Part shown: positions 23,031 to 32,318 of the stretch, one piece after another
Layout: the number at the start of each line of letters is the position of its first letter
How positions within the stretch are numbered: position 1 is the first letter of the stretch
Notes under the pieces: model-generated
The model's input: the letters and a program-made list of their open reading frames with translations, nothing else
The model's database searches: none
What the model was told of the DNA's origin: nothing
Source: Litoreibacter ponti
Lineage (GTDB): Bacteria; Pseudomonadota; Alphaproteobacteria; Rhodobacterales; Rhodobacteraceae
Reading direction: 5' to 3'
DNA length: 64,000 nt
NCBI RefSeq assembly: GCF_003054285.1
Contig: NZ_QBKS01000001.1
Location: 1,860,001-1,924,000 of the forward strand
Position numbers and translations under genes: made by a program

Positions 23031-23911
23031 CAGTAGTGCACTCGCTTTTCAATGAATTTGAACTGGACGATTGTCAGCAGCCCCACGACGACCAACAAGA
23101 TCACCGACTGGGCCGAGCTTGACCCAAGATCTTGGCCGACAAACCCGTCGGAGAAGACCTTGTAGACCAGGATGGTCGTGGACTGTTGCGGCCCGCCCGC
23201 GGTGATCGTGTGGATCACGCCGAAGGTCTCGAAGAACGCGTAGACCACGTTGACGACCAGCAGGAAGAATGTCGTGGGCGACAGAAGCGGCAGCACGATC
23301 GTGAAAAACCGGCGCCAGAACCGCGCGCCGTCAATCGCTGCCGCCTCGATGACGGATCGGGGTACGGATTGCAGCGCGGCGAAGAAGAACAGGAAGTTGT
23401 AGCTGATCCGCCCCCAGGCGGAGGCCACGACGACCAGCCCCATGGCCTCGCCCCCGTTCAGCACGTGGTTCCAGTCGTAGCCCAGCGTGCCGAGATACCA
23501 GGATATGACGCCCACGCGGGTGTTGAACATGAAAAGCCACAGGACCCCCGCGACGGCCGGGGCCACCGCGTAGGGCCAGATCAGCATGGTGCGATAGACG
23601 CCCGATCCCTTGATCAGGCGATCCGCGATCACCGCCAGAAACAGCGCCGGGATCATCGAGCAGAGCGTCACCAGGATCGAAAAGATTGCCGTTGTCAGAA
23701 AGGACGCGCGATAGAAAGGGTCGCTCAGCAGGAACTCGAAGTTCCCGAGGCCCACGAATTGCGACGAAAGCCCGAACGGGTCCGGGATGAATAGCGATTG
23801 CCAGATGGCCTGCCCGGCGGGGTAGAAGAAGAACACGGCCGAGACCAGCACCTGAGGTGCGATCAGCAGCAGCGGCAACAGCCAGCCGCGAAAGGTTACG
23901 CGCTTTTCCAT
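23030..23911 (-). CDS. ugpA: sn-Glycerol-3-phosphate ABC transporter permease UgpA
   Basis: Partner permease, 293 residues from the ATG at 23909-23911 (MEKRVTFRGW); an upstream in-frame ATG at 23941 would start inside the hairpin that separates it from ugpB. Seen: first span near LLPLLLIAPQVLVSAVFFF, EAA loop VIEAAAIDGARFWRRFFTIVL, and the late conserved TAGGPQQSTTILVYKVF. It is preceded by a hairpin with a T tract that likely lowers its expression relative to the binding protein. Confidence 0.95.
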   Translation of the reverse strand: MEKRVTFRGWLLPLLLIAPQVLVSAVFFFYPAGQAIWQSLFIPDPFGLSSQFVGLGNFEFLLSDPFYRASFLTTAIFSILVTLCSMIPALFLAVIADRLIKGSGVYRTMLIWPYAVAPAVAGVLWLFMFNTRVGVISWYLGTLGYDWNHVLNGGEAMGLVVVASAWGRISYNFLFFFAALQSVPRSVIEAAAIDGARFWRRFFTIVLPLLSPTTFFLLVVNVVYAFFETFGVIHTITAGGPQQSTTILVYKVFSDGFVGQDLGSSSAQSVILLVVVGLLTIVQFKFIEKRVHY

Positions 23912-23929
23912 AGAGATGCCCCGACCCAA

Positions 23930-23960
23930 GAAAATGGGCAAGCCGTGCGGGCCTGCCCAT
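23930..23960 (-). terminator. Attenuator hairpin between ugpB and ugpA
   Basis: Minus strand ATGGGCAGGCC, 5-base loop, GGCTTGCCCAT, followed by TTTTCTT. An 11-bp stem with one wobble pair plus a T-rich tail placed right after ugpB: partial termination would keep binding protein in excess over permease, a common arrangement in ABC importer operons. Confidence 0.65.
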
Positions 23961-23969
23961 CAAGGTCTC

Positions 23970-25283
23970 TTACCGGTTGGCGGACTCGAAGCGCCGCAGC
24001 AAGGCGTCGCCCCGCTCCTTGGCGCTGTCCATGGCCTCTTGAGCGGATTTGTCACCTGCCCAGATCGCCTCCAGCTCTTCGTCGATGATCCCGCGGATCT
24101 GGTCGAAGGAGCCAAGGCGCAGACCCTTGGAATTGGCCGTGGGTTCTTTTGCGGTCATCTGGATCACAGCGACGTCGGTGCCCGGGTTCTGCTCGTAGAA
24201 CCCTGCCGCACGGGTGGCCTCACCGGCTTCGGCCGTGATCGGCAGATAGCCCGTGTCTTGGTGCCACTGGGCCTGCACGTCGGACGAGGACAGGAAGGCG
24301 AGGAACTCGCCAACGCCCTTGTATTCCTCGGCCTCATGGCCTTCGAGAACCCAAAGCGACGCGCCACCGATGATGGTGTTCTGGGGCGAATTACCAACGC
24401 CTTCCCAATAGGGCAGCGGGCGCACATCGAAGTCGAACTGTGCTTCGGCCTTGATGCCCGCGTAGCCTGCGGAGCTTTCCGTGAAGAGCGCACATTCGCC
24501 GGACCGGAAGTTGGCACCGCCCTCGTTGCGGCGACCGGTATAGATGAACTTGCCATCCTTGGCCCATTCGCCCATCGCGGTCAGGTGCGCGACCTGCGCC
24601 TCGCCGTTCAGCATCAGCTCGGTATCGAGGCCCGCAAACCCGTTATCCTTCGAGGCGAAGGGCACGTCGTGATAGGCCGAGAAGTTCTCGAGGTGGATCC
24701 AGCTCTGCCATGCGGTGACCAGCGGGCAATCTTCGCCGCCTGCTTTCAGGGCGTCCAGTGTCTCGCCGACCTTCTGCCAGGTCGACAGATCGGTGTCGGG
24801 GTCGACGCCCGCAGCCTCGAACGCATCGCGGTTCACCCACAACACCGGGGTCGAGGAGTTGAACGGCAAAGACAGCATCTCGCCGTCGGTCGTGGTGTAG
24901 TAGCCCTTCACCGAGCCGATATAGGCGTCGGGATCGAAGGTGGCGCCGCTCTCGGCCATGACTTCGTAGACCGGCTTGGTGGCACCTTCAGCAGACATCA
25001 TGGTCGCGGTGCCAACTTCGAACACCATCAGGATGTGGGGCTGTTCGCCCGCGCGGAAGGCCGCGATACCTGCGTTGAGCGTCTCGGAGTAGTTGCCCTT
25101 GTGGCTCTCGACGACCGTGTAGTCACTTTGACCGCCGTTGAATTCCTCCACCTGAGCTTTCACCAGCTCGCCCAGTCGTCCGGTAAAGGCGTGCCAGAAT
25201 TGAATTTCTGTTTGCGCGTAGGCTGCAAGCGGCGACAGCGCTGTTCCGGCGGCCAGAAGCGCGCCGACTAGTGATTTTTTCAT
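23970..25283 (-). CDS. ugpB: sn-Glycerol-3-phosphate-binding periplasmic protein
   Basis: Periplasmic receptor of the Ugp importer, 437 residues with signal peptide (residues 1-23, cleavage after AAYA/Q). Segments diagnostic for UgpB rather than other sugar-binding proteins are present: GNYSETLNAGIAAFRAG, VFEVGTATMM, LPFNSSTPVLW, TAWQSWIHLENFSAYH, GRRNEGG, QNTIIGGASLWVL and NSKGLRLGSFDQIR. First gene of ugpBAEC. Phosphate control is common for ugp, but I found no good Pho box upstream. G3P delivered by this system is the substrate of the TagD-like enzyme encoded 12 kb away. Confidence 0.96.
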   Translation of the reverse strand: MKKSLVGALLAAGTALSPLAAYAQTEIQFWHAFTGRLGELVKAQVEEFNGGQSDYTVVESHKGNYSETLNAGIAAFRAGEQPHILMVFEVGTATMMSAEGATKPVYEVMAESGATFDPDAYIGSVKGYYTTTDGEMLSLPFNSSTPVLWVNRDAFEAAGVDPDTDLSTWQKVGETLDALKAGGEDCPLVTAWQSWIHLENFSAYHDVPFASKDNGFAGLDTELMLNGEAQVAHLTAMGEWAKDGKFIYTGRRNEGGANFRSGECALFTESSAGYAGIKAEAQFDFDVRPLPYWEGVGNSPQNTIIGGASLWVLEGHEAEEYKGVGEFLAFLSSSDVQAQWHQDTGYLPITAEAGEATRAAGFYEQNPGTDVAVIQMTAKEPTANSKGLRLGSFDQIRGIIDEELEAIWAGDKSAQEAMDSAKERGDALLRRFESANR

Positions 25284-25644
25284 AGTTCCTCCCTTGCACG
25301 ACGTTGCGTGCGTTTCGATTTGGCGTTCGTCGTGGAAGCCATCTCAATACACCGACGATACATTCACCAACCCGCTTTGCAACCTCCGCGTCCAAGTTTT
25401 GGTGACATGGCACCCGACCGACGGTTTGCGCTACGGCCTCCCGCCGCGCAGGCAGGCCTCGCGAACCGCCTTGCTTTTGGGAGTTGATGTAAAGGCCCGT
25501 GAGCACTTCATTATCGGGAAGCGGCTCACACACGCGCGTGCCTTCTCAGTGGACTTCACACGTCACGAAGTATGAGTACGGAGATGACAGAAGTGTCTCA
25601 AAGGACATTTCCAGCCTTTCGGACAATCTGGCGATGCCCGGCGC
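25284..25644. other. Spacer between ugpB and the HEPN-like gene
   Basis: 361 non-coding bases that must carry the ugp promoter. A weak pair on the minus strand (TTGCAA, then ATGTATCG) lies around 25345-25382. No convincing Pho box or other operator was found, and no terminator for the HEPN-like gene is obvious. Confidence 0.4.
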
Positions 25645-26322
25645 CTACGGCTTGTTTCCGGGCTTATCAGCATCTGAACTCCACTCCGCGAAATTCTTGG
25701 TCCAGAACTCAACTGCATAGATATGGGCGAATTTATAGACACCAGGAGTAAGCGTGCTGTCATCGGCAAACGAGTTCCCATGACTCACTACGGGCACCAA
25801 TTCTGAAGAGTATCTTAGCGTGCTTATTAAGCCGGTCAGAGCCAACGAGTGCTCCAATAGTTCCCTCAATTTCAAACTCGAAAAGGGCCCATTTATTAAC
25901 CAATCGAAATCGGAGTGGGCGTAGGCTTTGCTCCTAAGATCAGTGATCTCTCCCTCAAATCCGTATTCCTTGTCGAACTGCTTAAATTCTTGAATTATTT
26001 TGTCACGTCTTTTGGGCTGAAGGCTTGCGTCCGACAAAATTGCGTTTTTGAGGGTCCTTAGCCCGACACTGCGTTTGTCACGGTCCGCCGCTTTACCACA
26101 GAAGATCACAAGTGTTGTTCTTGCCTGTTGCAAACGCTGATGTGCAACAAGTCCAGAAGGATTCAATTGCGGAAGCCCAAGCTCTTTTCCCTCGGCTTTC
26201 CTCTCTCGGACATAAGCCTGCCGCACCTCTTCGTAGGCGTAGATGAATGCGGCATCCGAAATGGCCAGTCTACTTTCTGCCAACCAGTGGCGCAGAATTT
26301 CCAACTGTTCCGCTTTGTCCAT
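25645..26322 (-). CDS. HEPN/AbiU2-like protein, possible RNase toxin or defence gene
   Basis: 225 residues from the ATG at 26320-26322 (a TTG nine codons upstream is also open). All-helical, hydrophilic protein. The segment TDLRSKAYAHSDFDW at about 128-141 gives R130-x5-H136, which fits the Rx4-6H active-site motif of HEPN RNases and resembles the AbiU2-type (RxK..AHxD) variant. Base composition is clearly more AT-rich than the neighbours (long A/T-rich codon runs), a sign of acquisition by transfer. It stands alone between ugpB and the tuf terminator with no obvious MNT-type antitoxin partner. Alternative: an unrelated helical protein of unknown function. Confidence 0.6.
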   Translation of the reverse strand: MDKAEQLEILRHWLAESRLAISDAAFIYAYEEVRQAYVRERKAEGKELGLPQLNPSGLVAHQRLQQARTTLVIFCGKAADRDKRSVGLRTLKNAILSDASLQPKRRDKIIQEFKQFDKEYGFEGEITDLRSKAYAHSDFDWLINGPFSSLKLRELLEHSLALTGLISTLRYSSELVPVVSHGNSFADDSTLTPGVYKFAHIYAVEFWTKNFAEWSSDADKPGNKP

Positions 26323-26354
26323 TTTTTTGTTCTCGAATGCATGATCCAACTATA

Positions 26355-26382
26355 AAGGCCGCCTCCTATTGGAAGCGGCCTT
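26355..26382 (-). terminator. tuf terminator
   Basis: Minus strand AAGGCCGCTTCC, loop AATA, GGAGGCGGCCTT, then TTATAG: a 12-bp stem with one mismatch, 72 bases past the tuf stop. The same tail contains TATAGT, which could act as -10 for the HEPN-like gene just downstream. Confidence 0.85.
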
Positions 26383-26407
26383 CTCTGTTTCTACCGGGTG
26401 ATGCTCT

Positions 26408-26436
26408 CGGTGATCTTTCAGATCATCTGCCGCACA
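26408..26436. repeat. Imperfect direct repeat, copy A
   Basis: 29 bases beginning CGGTGATCTTTCAGAT between the tuf stop and its terminator; 24 of 29 positions match 20708-20736 in the same orientation. It can also form a small hairpin (GATGATCT/AGATCACC). Confidence 0.4.
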
Positions 26437-26453
26437 CTGGTGTTGGTCGATGA

Positions 26454-27629
<1,176 letters not shown>

Positions 27630-27687
27630 ACCTTTGGGCGCCTTACGTTGCAGGGGGCTCTCGCGGCCCCGATTTCACATCGCGCGC

Positions 27688-27716
27688 TACCTATGGGGGA
27701 TCGGCGGAAAAATCAA
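27688..27716 (-). promoter_or_regulatory. Candidate tuf promoter
   Basis: Minus strand TTGATT (27711-27716), 17-base spacer, TAGGTA (27688-27693), followed by a GC-rich discriminator GCGCGCG, the sequence type linked to stringent control of translation genes. Good spacing, weak -10. Confidence 0.45.
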
Positions 27717-27729
27717 GCGCCAGTTTGGC

Positions 27730-28383
27730 TCACTCGGCAGGCACGGGCACCTCGGGCAGCTCGACCTCTGGCGCGGCGGCCGCCGCGGCTTCCGCCTGCG
27801 CCTCCGGCAGCTTCAGCACGTCGGCCTCGGCGGCCGCCTTGGCCTCCGGATCGGGGGGCGCGCCGAACCATTCACGGTTGGCTAAAAGATAGCGCTGCAC
27901 CGCCTTGGTCATGTTGGCAGCGAGGTTCTTCATCTGCTTGTCGCGGTTCTGGGTCAGGCCAGAGCCGAAGATCGTGTTGCCATCGAATTGCTCGAGGATG
28001 GTCATCTGCCGGGGCGGCTCGTTGAGCTTCTTCTCCGCCGCGTCGTCCCAGACCGTCAGCGAGATCACCAGCGCCGATTTGGGCGACAGCACCACCGGCA
28101 CGCCGGGCACGGCCAGCGCGTAGCCATCGAGGTTGATGCCGATATGGTAGAGCTTCTCGCCCTCGTAGCGGCCAAAGCGGCGCTCCATCTCGGCCTCCAG
28201 CAGCTCTTCCCACTCCTCGGGCGTGGCGGTGCGCGACGGACCGATCTTCTGGGCGTTCTTGGTCACAACCACGTTGTGGCCAAGGCTGAAATCGCCGAGA
28301 TCGACCTGCTCCTCGGTATCCGGGTCCGGCACCGCGCAGGCGCTCAGCAACAGGGCAGTGGCGATGGCGAGAATGGTGCGCAT
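27730..28383 (-). CDS. Lipoprotein of unknown function
   Basis: 217 residues from the ATG at 28381-28383; upstream in-frame codons lack a site. N-terminal MRTILAIATALLLSAC is a lipoprotein signal with the lipobox LSAC, so the mature protein is membrane-anchored. Mixed alpha/beta mature part with GHNVVVTKNAQKIGPSR and LYHIGINLDGYAL, then an Ala/Glu/Pro-rich tail. It belongs to a group common in Rhodobacteraceae, but I know no function. Located 100 bases beyond the tuf promoter and divergent from the P450 gene. Confidence 0.75.
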   Translation of the reverse strand: MRTILAIATALLLSACAVPDPDTEEQVDLGDFSLGHNVVVTKNAQKIGPSRTATPEEWEELLEAEMERRFGRYEGEKLYHIGINLDGYALAVPGVPVVLSPKSALVISLTVWDDAAEKKLNEPPRQMTILEQFDGNTIFGSGLTQNRDKQMKNLAANMTKAVQRYLLANREWFGAPPDPEAKAAAEADVLKLPEAQAEAAAAAAPEVELPEVPVPAE

Positions 28384-28484
28384 GGGGATCCTCCGACTGG
28401 TCCCACCACACATATCGAAGCCCCCGGAGCGGTGCAAACGCACCCGCGCATTGCCGTGGCGGTAAGAGCACATATCTTAAGAGC

Positions 28485-29825
28485 ATGAGAAACGCCCTGC
28501 CGCCCCGCGCCACCCTGCCCCGCCAGCCGCTGGGGCTGATCGACAGCTTCAAGGCGGCGCGGCGCAATCTGCTGGACATCATCCCGGAGGCCGCACTGCA
28601 TCAGCCCATCGTGTCGGGCAATCAGGCGGCGCGCTGGCACATGATCACCGAGCCGGACGCGATCCGGCGGGTACTGCGCGACCGGCTCGACGACTATCCG
28701 AAATCCGACGTCACCAAAAGCATCCTGCGCCCGGCCATCGGCAACAGCCTGTTCGTGGCCGAGGGGGACGACTGGCGGTGGCAACGCCGGGCCGCGGCGC
28801 CGGTATTCACGCATCGCAATGTGGCCAACCTGTCGCCGATCATGTCGCAGGCGGCGGAACGCGCGGCCGGTCGCATCGCCGGGGCCGAGGGGCGCGCAGC
28901 CGACATGCTGGCGGAGATGGTCACGGCGACGTTCGAGGTCATCTCCGACGTGACCTTTTCCGGCGATGAGGGCTTTGATCGCGCGGCGCTGCACCATGCC
29001 ATCGACGGCTACATCAACGGGGCGGCCAAGGTGTCGTTCTTCGACATGCTCAACCTGCCCGATTGGGTGCCGCGCCCGTCGCGGGTGGTCGCGAGCGGCA
29101 CAATGAACGCGATGAAATCCATGGCCGACGGGGTGATCGAGGCGCGCAGCGACGGCCACCGCCGAGACCTGCTCGACCTGCTTCTGGCGGGCGAGGACCC
29201 CGACACGAAGCGCAAGATGACCACGCCCGAGCTGCGCGACAACCTGTTGGCCTTCATCGTCGCGGGCCATGAGACAACGGCGCTCACGCTCGCCTGGGCT
29301 CTGTATTTGTGCGCCTTTGATCAAGGCGTGCAGGACCGCGCGAGGGCCGAGGCGCAAGCGGTTCTGGGCGAACGCGTTGCGGCGCAATCCGACATCGACG
29401 CCCTGCCCTACATCCGCCAGATCATCGACGAGGCGCTGCGGCTCTACCCGCCGGCGGGGATCCTGTCGCGCAGCGCGCGCGAGCGGGACGAGCTTTGCGG
29501 CACCGAAATTCTGAAGGGCGACACGGTCATGCTGCCGGTCTATGCGCTGCATCGCTCGCGCCAGCTGTGGGACAACCCCGATCACTTCGACCCGGACCGC
29601 TTCGCCCCTGGCCACAAGACCGCGCGCTTCACCTATCTGCCGTTCGGGGACGGGCCGCGCATCTGCATCGGGATGAGCTTTGCGATACAGGAGGCCGTCA
29701 TCATCCTTGCCACGCTGCTCGCGCGTTTCCGGTTCACGCTGGTGCCGGGAAAGACGCCACAGCCTGTGCTGATCGTCACCACCCGCCCCGAGGGTGGCGT
29801 GTGGCTGAATGTCGATGCGGCCTAG
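28485..29825 (+). CDS. Cytochrome P450
   Basis: Haem-thiolate monooxygenase, 446 residues, soluble bacterial class. Seen: I-helix AGHETT at 260-265 (oxygen activation), K-helix EALR at 316-319, the PERF-like DPDRF near 370, and the haem loop PFGDGPRICIG with ligand Cys394. Close in style to CYP4/CYP102-type fatty-acid or alkane hydroxylases (WRWQRR and RRAAAPVF segments), but substrate cannot be fixed. No ferredoxin or reductase gene is adjacent, so redox partners must be encoded elsewhere. Converges with parC at a 10-base gap. Confidence 0.93.
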   Translation: MRNALPPRATLPRQPLGLIDSFKAARRNLLDIIPEAALHQPIVSGNQAARWHMITEPDAIRRVLRDRLDDYPKSDVTKSILRPAIGNSLFVAEGDDWRWQRRAAAPVFTHRNVANLSPIMSQAAERAAGRIAGAEGRAADMLAEMVTATFEVISDVTFSGDEGFDRAALHHAIDGYINGAAKVSFFDMLNLPDWVPRPSRVVASGTMNAMKSMADGVIEARSDGHRRDLLDLLLAGEDPDTKRKMTTPELRDNLLAFIVAGHETTALTLAWALYLCAFDQGVQDRARAEAQAVLGERVAAQSDIDALPYIRQIIDEALRLYPPAGILSRSARERDELCGTEILKGDTVMLPVYALHRSRQLWDNPDHFDPDRFAPGHKTARFTYLPFGDGPRICIGMSFAIQEAVIILATLLARFRFTLVPGKTPQPVLIVTTRPEGGVWLNVDAA

Positions 29826-29835
29826 GGAGCGCTGA

Positions 29836-32178
29836 TCACTCGAACTTGTAGCTTTTCGGGAACCCGTAGGGCGGGCGTTTGCCGACGCCCGCGCGCTTGC
29901 CAAGCCATTCGGACATATCGGGCTCGTGCCGGGTTTTGCCGCCGCCCATGCTCCAAGTCAGGCCATCGTCCCAATTGAATGTGGTCAGATCGGACAGCCC
30001 GCCGTCCAGCTCCAATGAGCCCTGCTTGCCGCGCGCCATGTTGTATTTCTGGAGCCGCACGCCCTTGCCGCGGCCCATCTCGGGCAGCTCGGCGGCAGGG
30101 AAGACAAGAAATTTTCCGTTCTGGCTGACGATGGCCACGTGATCGCCGGTGACCGGCTTGCACACGACCGCCCGCACATCGTCCTTAACGTTGAGCACCT
30201 GTTTGCCCGCGCGGGTCTGGGCCACGACCTCGTCCTCGCCCACGACAAAACCGTCCCCCGCGCTGGAGGCCACAAGCAGTTTGCGGCCCGGCACGTGGAT
30301 GAAGATATCCACGATTTCCGCCTCGTTGGGCAGGTCGATCATCAGGCGCAGCGGCTCTCCCATGCCGCGCCCACCGGGCAGGTTCGACGCGGAGACGGTG
30401 TAGAACCGCCCGTTCGAGCCGAAGACCAGCAGGCGGTCGGTCGTCTCGGCGTGAAACAGGAAGCGGCCCTCGTCGCCGTCCTTGAATTTCAGCTCGCGGG
30501 TGAGGTCGATATGGCCAGTCATGGCCCGGACCCAGCCCATCTTGGAGCAGACCACGGTGATCGGCTCCCGATCGATCATGGCTTCCAGCGGCACTTCGGC
30601 GATCTCGGTGGCCTCGGCAAACTCGGTGCGGCGCGCGCCGCCTTCGCTGTCCTTGCCAAAAAGCTTGCGGGTCTCGCGCAGCTGCTCGGTGATCTTCTTC
30701 CACTGCAGCTCGTCGCTTTCCAGCAGATCCTCGAGGCCGGCGCGCTCTTCCATAAGCTCGTCGCGCTCGCGCTTCAGCTCCATCTCTTCGAGGCGGCGCA
30801 GGGAGCGCAGGCGCATGTTCAGGATCGCGTCGGCCTGCACTTCGGTCAGGGACGGCTCGCCCTCGCGCGGGGCCGGGCCAACATAGTCGGTCTCGTCGGT
30901 CGCGCGGGTGTGCTCGCGGCCCCAGTCTTCGAACATCAGGCCCGATTTGGGATCGTCATCATAGCGAATGATGTCGATCACGCGGTCGAGGTTCAGGAAG
31001 GCAAGAATGAAGCCTTCGAGCACTTCCAACCGGTGGTCGATCTTCTCGAGCCGGTGACGGGCGCGGCGCTGCAGCACCTCGCGCCGGTGGTCGAGAAACG
31101 CCCGCAGGATCTCTTTGAGCGAACACACCTTCGGCGTGCGCCCGTCGATCAGCACGTTCATGTTGAGCGAGAACCGCGTTTCCAGATCGGAATTGCGGAA
31201 CATCATGCCCATCAGCACCTCAGGGTCGACATTTTTTGACCTCGGCTCCAGCACGACGCGGATGTCGTCGGCGCTCTCGTCGCGGATGTCGGCCAGGATT
31301 GGGACTTTCTTGGTCTGGATCAGCTCTGCGATCTTCTCGATCAGCTTGGATTTCTGAACCTGATACGGGATCTCGGTGACCACGATCTGCCACAGGCCAC
31401 GCCCCAGATCCTCGACTTCCCATTTCGAGCGCAGACGGAACGAGCCGCGGCCCGTGCGGTAGGCCTCGAGAATGTTTTCGCGTGGCTCGACTATGATCCC
31501 GCCGGTGGGGAAATCTGGACCGGGCACGTGATCAAGCAGCGTCTCGTCGCGGGCATTCGGCGCCTTGATCAGGTGGATACAAGCGTTCAGCAGCTCGTCG
31601 ATATTGTGGGGCGGGATGTTCGTGGCCATCCCCACCGCGATCCCGCTTGAGCCGTTTGCCAGCAGGTTCGGGAAGGTCGCGGGCAACACCTCGGGCTCTT
31701 CGAGCGTGCCGTCGTAATTGGGCCGGTAATCGACCGCGTTCTCGTTGAGACCCTCCAACAGCGCCTCGGCGGCGGCGGTCATCCGCGCTTCGGTATAACG
31801 GGCCGCGGCGGGGTTATCCCCGTCGATATTGCCGAAGTTGCCCTGCCCGTCCACCAGCGGATAGCGGACGTTGAAATCCTGCGCCAAGCGCGCCATCGCG
31901 TCGTAGATCGCAGCGTCGCCATGGGGGTGATAGTTGCCCATCACGTCGCCGGAAATCTTGGCGGACTTACGGAAGCCCCCATTCGACGCCAGCCGCAACT
32001 CGCGCATCGCGTACAGGATCCGGCGGTGCACCGGCTTCAAGCCGTCACGGGCATCGGGCAGCGCGCGGTGCATGATCGTCGACAGCGCATAGGTCAGATA
32101 GCGCTCGCCAATGGCGCGGCGCAGCGGCTCGGCCAGCTCAGAGGGCTCCATCTGGGGGGTATCGCTCTCGTCGGACAT
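29836..32178 (-). CDS. parC: DNA topoisomerase IV subunit A
   Basis: Cleaving subunit of the decatenating type IIA topoisomerase. 780 residues. The active-site tyrosine is Tyr128 in AARYTEARM. The quinolone-contact region reads GNYHPHGDAAIYDAM, so the position of E. coli ParC Ser80 is Ala89 here. ParC rather than GyrA is assigned from the N-terminus (AEPLRRAIGERYLTYALSTI) and the shorter C-terminal beta-pinwheel without the GyrA box QRRGGKG. parE is not in the window. Single gene divergent from an SH3 protein. Confidence 0.95.
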   Translation of the reverse strand: MSDESDTPQMEPSELAEPLRRAIGERYLTYALSTIMHRALPDARDGLKPVHRRILYAMRELRLASNGGFRKSAKISGDVMGNYHPHGDAAIYDAMARLAQDFNVRYPLVDGQGNFGNIDGDNPAAARYTEARMTAAAEALLEGLNENAVDYRPNYDGTLEEPEVLPATFPNLLANGSSGIAVGMATNIPPHNIDELLNACIHLIKAPNARDETLLDHVPGPDFPTGGIIVEPRENILEAYRTGRGSFRLRSKWEVEDLGRGLWQIVVTEIPYQVQKSKLIEKIAELIQTKKVPILADIRDESADDIRVVLEPRSKNVDPEVLMGMMFRNSDLETRFSLNMNVLIDGRTPKVCSLKEILRAFLDHRREVLQRRARHRLEKIDHRLEVLEGFILAFLNLDRVIDIIRYDDDPKSGLMFEDWGREHTRATDETDYVGPAPREGEPSLTEVQADAILNMRLRSLRRLEEMELKRERDELMEERAGLEDLLESDELQWKKITEQLRETRKLFGKDSEGGARRTEFAEATEIAEVPLEAMIDREPITVVCSKMGWVRAMTGHIDLTRELKFKDGDEGRFLFHAETTDRLLVFGSNGRFYTVSASNLPGGRGMGEPLRLMIDLPNEAEIVDIFIHVPGRKLLVASSAGDGFVVGEDEVVAQTRAGKQVLNVKDDVRAVVCKPVTGDHVAIVSQNGKFLVFPAAELPEMGRGKGVRLQKYNMARGKQGSLELDGGLSDLTTFNWDDGLTWSMGGGKTRHEPDMSEWLGKRAGVGKRPPYGFPKSYKFE

Positions 32179-32318
32179 AGATGCTGTGTAGCGCTGCCCG
32201 GGCGCGGGGTAAACGGGCGTTTTGCGTCACCGGGGGAGGGAACCAGATACTTTCCCCATGGTTATTCTGTGGTATCTATTATCTACGGTATGACAAACCG
32301 ACCGGGGGACGAAAGACG

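Noticed and set aside
25575..25597. Possible Pho box (CTGTCAT followed by a weak second half) upstream of ugpB
   Set aside because: Only one good half-site; the second matches four of seven bases and the distance to ugpB is about 300 bases.
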